A stretch of DNA of 64,000 nucleotides from Plantago ovata (taxonomy: Eukaryota; Streptophyta; Magnoliopsida; Lamiales; Plantaginaceae), in the NCBI GenBank assembly GCA_028274465.1, contig CM051455.1:110668261-110732260 (forward strand), read 5' to 3'. A program made the position numbers and the translations under genes. Numbering within the stretch: the stretch's first letter is position 1; each line of letters opens with the position of its first letter. Shown here in pieces: positions 57,687 through 64,000 of the stretch. Under the pieces are notes generated by a model, which was given only the letters and a program-made list of their open reading frames with translations, was not told the DNA's origin and did not search any database.

Positions 57687-58887
57687 GATGAATGTGTATT
57701 TTACACTTTCATTTGAGTCTTTTTCACCTATTTTAGCTATCCTCTATGTTAATTTAGCTATATTTTAGTGCATTTTATTAGAATAGTGTCATGTTTCCCT
57801 TTAGTTTGTATTTTACAGGTTTTGGGTGAAAAACGAGGTTTTCCGGGCAATTATATTGAAATAGACAAGGAATTGGTGTTCCAGAAGCCTAATTGGAGTA
57901 TCTGAAAGATTCCGGATAGGATTTGAAGTCTCGGGGTCGAGTCTGAAGGCTAAAAGGTCACTAGAAGGCAAAAACCGAGTCCGAAAAGGGGAAGAAATCC
58001 AAAAACGCGTCGAAAACGCGTATCTGGCCGAAAAACACTCCCGGGCGAGTCGCCCGGGACGTGGGGCGAATCGCCCCACACCAGGCGAATCGCCCGGTGT
58101 GTGGGGCCCTTCGCCCCACACAATTCGAATGCCTATATATTATTGCTCAGTTTTCTCCGTTTTTCATACTTTTCCAGACCTTTTCTCTCACCTTTCTCAG
58201 TAGTTTTAGGTAGGAATTCTCCAGAGCCTGTTCTGGGGGTTCTTAGCTTAGGAGATACTTTTTCTTAGCGTTTTGGAGCTTATAAGATCGCGATTCTTCG
58301 GAGATTGACACCCTTCGTTAACATTGTATCTTACAGTTTTTCTATTAATATTTATATATCTTTCATCATGTTTTCATTCATTCGTGGTATGATTTCTGTT
58401 GATTGCATGACATCTATGAGTAGCTAAACTTCTCGTTGGTGATAGTATGTGATTTCTTAGCGAAGGGTTAATAATTATGCTAATGGATATATCGCGCATT
58501 ATACTCTGAGTTATCGCTTTATTTCTTTGATCTGTCTAAAACCTCTATCTTCGTAGTGTTGAATAATTACGGAACACAATTGGACAATTCCTTGATCAAA
58601 GATCTCCATGCAAGACCGAGGGATTTATGCATGATTATTAACCTGCTATGCTTTGAATGACCATACTATCACCAATCTCCATTATCTGCTAAGAAAAACC
58701 TTTGCTAATTCGTCTGCTGTTTTATATTCTTAAGTTAGATTAGATAAAGCTAGTTATAGTCCTTAGAGATCGACACTCGAGGTTATTCTACTGCTACACT
58801 ACGGTTTTCGTTGTAGTTGTGAATTGCCTTTGGCTAAATAACAAATTTATTTGATAAGTTGGAACCCGACAATCTAACAGTTCATCA
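57687..58887 (+). repeat. 5' LTR of Athila E
   Basis: 1201 bases, TGATGAATG to TTCATCA, followed by AATTGGCGC and the primer site. Confidence 0.92.
58040..58142 (+). promoter_or_regulatory. Promoter palindromes and TATA box of Athila E LTR
   Basis: Perfect palindromes with a single central base: 58040-58058 (CCCGGGCGAGTCGCCCGGG), 58061-58079 (GTGGGGCGAATCGCCCCAC) and 58084-58094 (GGCGAATCGCC), then GTGTGGGG with CCCCACAC arms to about 58121. TATA box 58134-58142. Confidence 0.65.
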
Positions 58888-58890
58888 AAT

Positions 58891-58908
58891 TGGCGCTGTT
58901 GCCGGGGA
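58891..58908 (+). other. Primer binding site of Athila E
   Basis: TGGCGCTGTTGCCGGGGA, one mismatch to the tRNA-Asp complement. Leader 58909-59115 follows without a gene. Confidence 0.9.
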
Positions 58909-59115
58909 CTATACTCCTTTTTTCTGTTTAGCTTTTTTATATTTTCAGCATTCAATTCCTATTTCTAGTAGTTTTTAGTTTTCCTATTTAATCTCTCTCT
59001 AATACTCCTTTCCTAGTCTTAGTAGTATTCGATTTCTAGAAATTTTCTTGATCTTCGAGATTTCTAACGAGGCTAATTTTCAGTTTTGAGTTACTCCTGT
59101 TCCAGATTTCCAGGT

Positions 59116-60030
59116 ATGACGACCTTAAAAGCTCGCTTGACACCTACGTTCCCGCAAGTCAAGAAAGGGTCAGCTATATACTTGGAAGAAGAGTTATCGG
59201 GGTATGAGGTAACGAGTTCTATAGTGAGAAGGATACCGAGATTCGAAGATGGAGTGGGGATGAATCCGTTAAGATTCATCAGGTCCTATGAAGAGGAAAT
59301 AGCAAAAGTTCCAGCAAAGGGGTTCACCGAGGATCAATTATGCAGGAAATTATTTCCTTTTGCTTTGGGATATGAACCGAGGATTTGGATAGAAAGGTTA
59401 GCACCAGGATCACTGAGGACGTGGAGCCAAGTAGTAGAGGAGTTCTTGGCACGTTTCATGCCTTACCATGAGACGATTGCACTACGGAATCGGATCGAAC
59501 ACTTCAAGCAAGGAGAATACGAGCGGTTCTGTGACACCTATGAACGTTTTGAGCTGTATAAACGTGAGTGCCCCCACCACTGTTTCGACGACGGGGAGCT
59601 GATTTGGTTTTTTGTTGGTGGACTACGTGATGATGTTAGGCTTCAAGTGGATGGGATGTGTTGAGGTTTAGAAGAATGTACAGTTGAATAGGCAGAGAAG
59701 GTCTTTCAAAAGTACGCTAATGGATCTGCACAATCCGAGAAGATAATGACGAGTCAAGTCACCAACATATTTTCAAATCGGGGCGAAACTGACGGCTTAT
59801 ACGAAGGATATTCTGAACACGAAGATATCAGTGAGGAGGAGGAACTTGCGTTTTACGCAGGGATTAAAGCCATTGAGAGTGTTTTCGAGATAGCACACGC
59901 TGGGCAAGCTGAAAACAATCTTCTCATCGAAAAGGCTTTTGCAGCAGTCAAAGTAACTGAGCAACTTATCAAGGAGCTTAGACTGCTAAAGTGTGAAAAG
60001 TGCGGAAAAGCAGTCGAAGACGCCCCCTAG
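59116..60030 (+). pseudogene. Gag of Athila E, two in-frame stops
   Basis: ATG at 59116 (MTTLKARLTP) aligns with 39836 of element B. The core LRFIRSYEEEI ... QLCRKLFPFALGYEPRIWIERLAPGSLRTWSQVVEEFLARFMPYHETIALRNRI is the same gag type as B. TGA at 59662-59664 and a TAG about 30 bases later interrupt; the acidic C-terminal part continues in the same frame to 60030. B reads through at both places. No zinc knuckle; a lone CEKCG occurs near the end. Confidence 0.82.
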
Positions 60031-60064
60031 AAGTGGTGGGCGAACCGTCCAATGAGGGGGCGAA

Positions 60065-61510
60065 TTGCCCCCCAACTCCAGGGAATTGGACGACCCCAGT
60101 TCACCCGATGTGACACCTGAAACTGATCTCGAGTCACTTCCAGCTGTTACTACCGAGGAGAATGAGTGCGAAGAGGTGAATCTACTACTCCATGGAGGCA
60201 AGATGACCAAAATTCCTAACTTCGTGCGTCCTAAACGGGTTGAATCTACTGGGACCGAAAATACAGGACCAAGCACAGAACAAGAGGTTAGCGAAAGTTC
60301 CAAAGAACCTCAAGAAGTTCCGGGAAGGAATGATGAACCAAGACCATCTGTGGAAGACATAGGTGATGATGAAATCGAGGTAGGAACTCCTACACTCGGG
60401 GAACTTCACAAATCTTCTAATCCATATGTGCCTCCAAAGCCACATGTACCATTCCCAAGTCGGATCAAGCCAGCCAAGAAGGATATTCGAGAGTCACCCC
60501 TATTCCAACGCCTCTCAAAAGTGGAAGTCAATGTACCTCTCTTGGAGTTAATCCAAAACATTCCAGCTTATACGAAATTCTTTCGTGAGATCAAGAACAA
60601 AAGGGTTACTTTAGGAAAGGAAGTGAATGGGGTTGAAACGGTCAACTCAATTGCCGGATTGCCCGTGAAGAAAAAGGATCCTGGAAGTTTCATCATCGAC
60701 ATCGCTTTAGGGAATGGACAAACTACGAAGGCAATGCTTGACTTAGGGGCTAGCATTAACTTAATGCCCTATTCGGTATACAAGGCCCTGGATCTCGGAG
60801 AACTGACACCAACCGATATGGTCGTCCAAATGGCGGACCAAAGTGTGAAGAGGCCAGTCGGGATAATAGAGGACATCCTTGTGAAGGTGGACAAATTGAT
60901 AATCCCAGCTGATTTTGTAGTAATGAAGTCTGCAGACGAGGGGAAGAGCCATATTCGCGAGCACGTAGTACTACTTGGGAGACCATTCATGGCGACTACC
61001 AACACATGCCTTGAACTTAAGGGCAAGAAAATAACCATGGAGGTAATGGGTGAGAAGATTGAGTTGGTAGGATGTAGCATCGGAGATAAGGAAGTCGCGG
61101 AAGAGTTAAATTTTGTCGATTGCTATGATTCCGTGATTTCCGAATTTCATCATTCCCATGATAACCGTGAACCACTTGAGGAGGCACTAACCATGCAAAC
61201 TGAGACGTGCTACATGACCGAGGAAGCAAGGGAACTAGTTGAAATAATGGATAGCACCCCAGAAATTCCCGCAGGAGAGGAGGTACTTGAACCTTTAGAT
61301 GAAGAAGAGGAAGAAAGTAGATTTCCTGAAGAGCCTAGCTTAGAATTGAAGCCAGTTCCTGCGCACCTCAAGTATGTGTACTTAGGAGAGAATCAGAAGA
61401 AGCCTGTAATAGTCTCCTCACATCTCTCCAACGATGAAGAAAGTAGGTTGATAGAAGTATTGAAAGAAAATTCTGCAGCTATAGGATGGGGGATTAGTGA
61501 TATAAAATGA
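60065..61510 (+). pseudogene. Pre-protease and aspartic protease region, Athila E
   Basis: About 480 codons, +1 frame relative to gag. Residues 150-175 carry VEVNVPLLELIQNIPAYTKF, the conserved Athila block before protease. The protease site is AMLDLGASINLMP (about residue 225; D-L-G instead of the general D-[TS]-G, as usual in Athila), followed by VVQMADQSVKRPVGIIEDILV and VVLLGRPFM. The C-terminal part (residues 400-481) is acidic, then LKYVYLGENQKKPVIVS leads to reverse transcriptase. TGA 61508-61510 replaces a Gly codon of the family; the next frame continues in phase. Confidence 0.87.
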
Positions 61511-61528
61511 ATTAGCCCTACACGGTGT

Positions 61529-63100
61529 GTGCACAACATCACTCAAGAACAAGATGCCAAGCCCGTTAGGCAACCTCAGCGAAGGATAAATCCTGCCATG
61601 CAAGAGGTGGTAAAGAAAGAAGTGATCAAGTTCCTAGATGCCGATATGATTTACCCCAGTCCTGATAGTCGATGGGTGAGCCCGGTACATGTAGTTCCTA
61701 AAAAATCAGGAGTCACGGTGGAAGAGAATGAGAAGGGAGAGTTGGTACCGGTTAGGAAGACCACTGGATGGCGGATGTTCATTGGCTATAGAAGATTAAA
61801 TGCTGCCACTAAGAAAGACCACTTCCCTTTACCATTTATAGATGACATTCTAAACCGCCTTGCGGGGCGGAAATTTTATTGTTTTCTTGATGGTTTATCA
61901 GGTTTCTACCAGATTCCGATTGCACCGGAGGATCAGGAGAAGACGACATTCACTTGCCCATTCGGAGCATTTGCCTATAGGAGGATTCCATTTGGACTAT
62001 GCAAAGCTCCCGCCACTTTTCAAAGGTGCATGCTTTCTGTTTTCTCTGACATGGTAACTAAGTTTGCTGAAGTTTTCATGGATTATTTTTCCCTTTTTGG
62101 TGATTCGTTTGATGAATGCTTGCAACAATTAGATCTTGTTTTGAAAAGGTGCATTGAATGCAATTTGACCTTAAGCTGGGAGAAAAGTCATTACATGGTT
62201 AGAGAAGGCATTGTTCTAGGACATGTAGTTTCTGAAAGAGGTATTGAGGTAGACAAGGCTAAGATCGAAATCATTGAAACACTTCCCCCACCTACTTGTG
62301 TGAAAGAATTGCAATCTTTTCTTGGCCATGTAGAGTTTCATAGGAGGTTTATTAAGGATTTTTCGAAAATTGCTAAACCTTTAAGTAGCTTGCTTGCAAA
62401 AGATGTGGTTTTCCATTTCCCTAATGAATGCTTAGTTGCTTTTAACACCCTTAAGGAAAAGCTTGTTTCTGCTCCCATTGTTGTGCCGCCTGACTGGAGT
62501 CTTCCTTTTGAGATTATGTGTGATGCTTCAAATTTTGCTATGGGTGTTGTTTTGTGCCAAAAAGTTGATAAGCAGTATCGTGTGATTTATTATGTTAGTA
62601 ATACTCTAGACTCTGCGCAAGTTAATTATACAACTACTGAAAAGGAATTTTTAGCTGTTGTCTTTGCTTTACAAAAGTTTAGGTCTTATTTAATTGGTCA
62701 TCCTGTGAATGTCCATACTGATCATGCTGCTTTGAGACATTTGATAGCTAAGCAAGATTCTAAGCCTAGATTAATCCGTTGGGTCCTTTTGCTGCAAGAC
62801 TTTGATTTGACAATAGTGGATAGAGCTGGTAGGGAGAATTTAATAGCAAATCATTTATCTAGAATACCTAATATCCCTGTTGATTCGATACCCATCAATG
62901 AGGACCTCCCGGATGAGCACTTAATGAAGGCTAATGAAGAGCCATGGTATGCTGATATTGTAAACTATTTGGCTATGAATGTTTGCCCCACTAACTTTTC
63001 AGCCTCAGAGAAGAGAGCCCTTGCCAAGCGTTGCAGGACTTACATATGGGACGATCCGCATCTATTCAAAGAAGGAGCTGATGGGATTCTAAGGAGATGA
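61529..63100 (+). pseudogene. Reverse transcriptase and RNase H, Athila E, catalytic Asp changed
   Basis: 523 codons in phase with the protease. Reverse transcriptase blocks: [50 protein letters not shown] (first Asp), [15 protein letters not shown], then [12 protein letters not shown] where the family has F-M-D-D-F: the second Asp of the polymerase site is Tyr (TAT, 62084-62086). RNase H blocks [12 protein letters not shown] (Asp), [12 protein letters not shown] (Glu), [10 protein letters not shown] (Asp) and ANHLSRI are present. TGA at 63098-63100 ends the frame; it continues in phase toward integrase. DNA synthesis should be blocked. Confidence 0.92.
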
Positions 63101-63883
63101 GTGCCACAAGAAGAGCAACAAAGTGTGTTGAGTCATTGCCATGAGCTTAATTGTGGGGGACACTATAGTGGCTTAAAAACAGCTCGGAAGGTACTGGAAG
63201 CAGGGTTTTTCTGGCCAACAACATACCGAGATGCTTGAAGTTTTGTGAAGAATTGCGACCCATGTCAACGAGGTGGTAATATTGGCAAGAAAGACGAAAT
63301 GCCCCTTCTAGGGAATCTAGTGGTCGAACCTTTCAACGTATGGGGCATTGATTTCATGAGACCATTTCCATCAAGTAAAGGCTATGTATACATTCTTGTT
63401 GCGGTGGATTATGTGACTAAATGGGTGGAGGCAATTCCTACAAAAACAAATGACGGGGCAGTTGTTATGAAGTTCTTGAAGGAGGTAATATTCTCTAGAT
63501 TTGGGTGCCCTAGGACAATCATCAGTGATGGAGGGTCACACTTCGTCAATAGAACGTTTGCCTCCCTTCTTAAGAGATACAGTGTCCACCATAGTGTCGC
63601 TACACCATATCACCCACAGACATCGGGTCAAGTCGAAGTCAGCAACCGTCAAATTAAGAAGATCCTGGAGCGAGTAGTGAAGCCTAGTCGGAAAGATTGG
63701 GCAGGAAAATTGAATGATGCACTTTGGGCATACAAGACTAGCTACAAGACGGTGATCGGGACCACTCCGTACAGACTTGTGTATGGGAAGGCATGTCATA
63801 TTCCCGTAGAACTGGAACACAAGGCATATTGGGCTATAAAAGCACTCAATCTTGATATTTTGGTTCCGAACTTAATCAGGTAA
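63101..63883 (+). pseudogene. Integrase of Athila E
   Basis: In phase with reverse transcriptase after TGA 63098-63100. The zinc finger region (SHCHELNCGGHYSG ... [10 protein letters not shown]) is interrupted by a second TGA at 63236-63238. Core: [10 protein letters not shown] (Asp), [13 protein letters not shown] (Asp), [18 protein letters not shown] (Glu), so the D-D-E triad is kept. It ends at 63881-63883 soon after WAIKALNLD; the usual C-terminal region of Athila integrase does not follow, so the frame is probably cut near 63855 by a shift or another insertion. Confidence 0.88.
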
Positions 63884-64000
63884 TTGGTGGGGCAAGTAGT
63901 TCCATCATAGGTATCCAGAGAGGGAAATCCTCTTTCGGTATTAACTCGATGGTTACAGATTTCTTCACACAAGGCACTAGGCTCTTGGTCTATCTCTTGC
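63884..64000 (+). other. Unassigned end of window
   Basis: 117 bases after the integrase stop with no similarity that I recognise. Could be a later insertion or diverged element sequence. Confidence 0.4.

Larger units (their letters stand above)
57687..64000 (+). mobile_element. Athila-like element E with full pol, running off the window
   Basis: 5' LTR, primer site, gag, protease, reverse transcriptase, RNase H and integrase in Gypsy order (integrase last). It carries stops in gag and three in pol and a changed polymerase site, so it is dead but complete in domains. Its LTR begins inside an Athila trailer, so it may be nested in another Athila, or the LTR may be shared with the sequence on the left. 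The 3' end is outside the window. Confidence 0.88.

Overview
The window is repeat-only DNA of a flowering plant, probably a eudicot. It is AT-rich, has no recognisable host gene, and is filled by plant LTR retrotransposons: Ty3/Gypsy Athila-like elements (primer site complementary to tRNA-Asp), one Ty1/Copia family with about 2.1 kb LTRs (primer site complementary to initiator tRNA-Met), and one Copia element of the Sirevirus type with an env-like reading frame. Family calls rest on protein motifs, primer sites and LTR ends read by eye. Host species and exact lineages cannot be proved from the window.

Layout. 1-4742: Athila-like element A, plus strand, gag only, entered inside its 5' LTR. It abuts tail-to-tail an inverted Athila LTR fragment (4743-5551). 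5552-41792: an outer Copia element, plus strand, split by an inner Copia insertion at 9508-32218 that is flanked by the 5-bp duplication TCAGT. The inner insertion has grown into an array of four LTRs and three internal regions, and one stretch of about 5.8 kb (about 8.47-14.33 kb) is repeated directly downstream. A 100-base N gap lies at 24395-24494. The outer 3' LTR is itself split by Athila element B (35707-41400, minus strand, duplication GCGCG). 41793-48512: a minus-strand Sirevirus (integrase, reverse transcriptase, RNase H, env-like frame); the outer Copia lies in its env-like frame. 48513-50230: a deleted minus-strand Athila inside the Sirevirus pol. 50231-57686: an unrecognised plus-strand reading frame and Athila-type trailer, split by Athila element C (50350-56628, minus strand, duplication ACGGG, gag plus protease). 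57687-64000: Athila element E, plus strand, with gag, protease, reverse transcriptase/RNase H and integrase, running off the window.

No element looks autonomous. E has the full domain set but several in-frame stops and a changed second catalytic Asp in reverse transcriptase. A, B and C are gag-only or gag-protease elements with long conserved non-coding trailers and would need enzymes from relatives. Copia copies carry stops, frameshifts, a broken zinc knuckle, an integrase deletion and RNase H changes. The order of insertion can be read as: Sirevirus, outer Copia, inner Copia, tandem growth, with Athila insertions added on top.

The least ordinary signals are structural: many perfect inverted repeats with three-base loops in the Copia LTR and leader, GGGCGA-N-TCGCCC palindromes beside the Athila TATA box and again at its gag-pol boundary, and a heptamer (TTGCTGA/TCAGCAA) occurring about thirty times through the Sirevirus.
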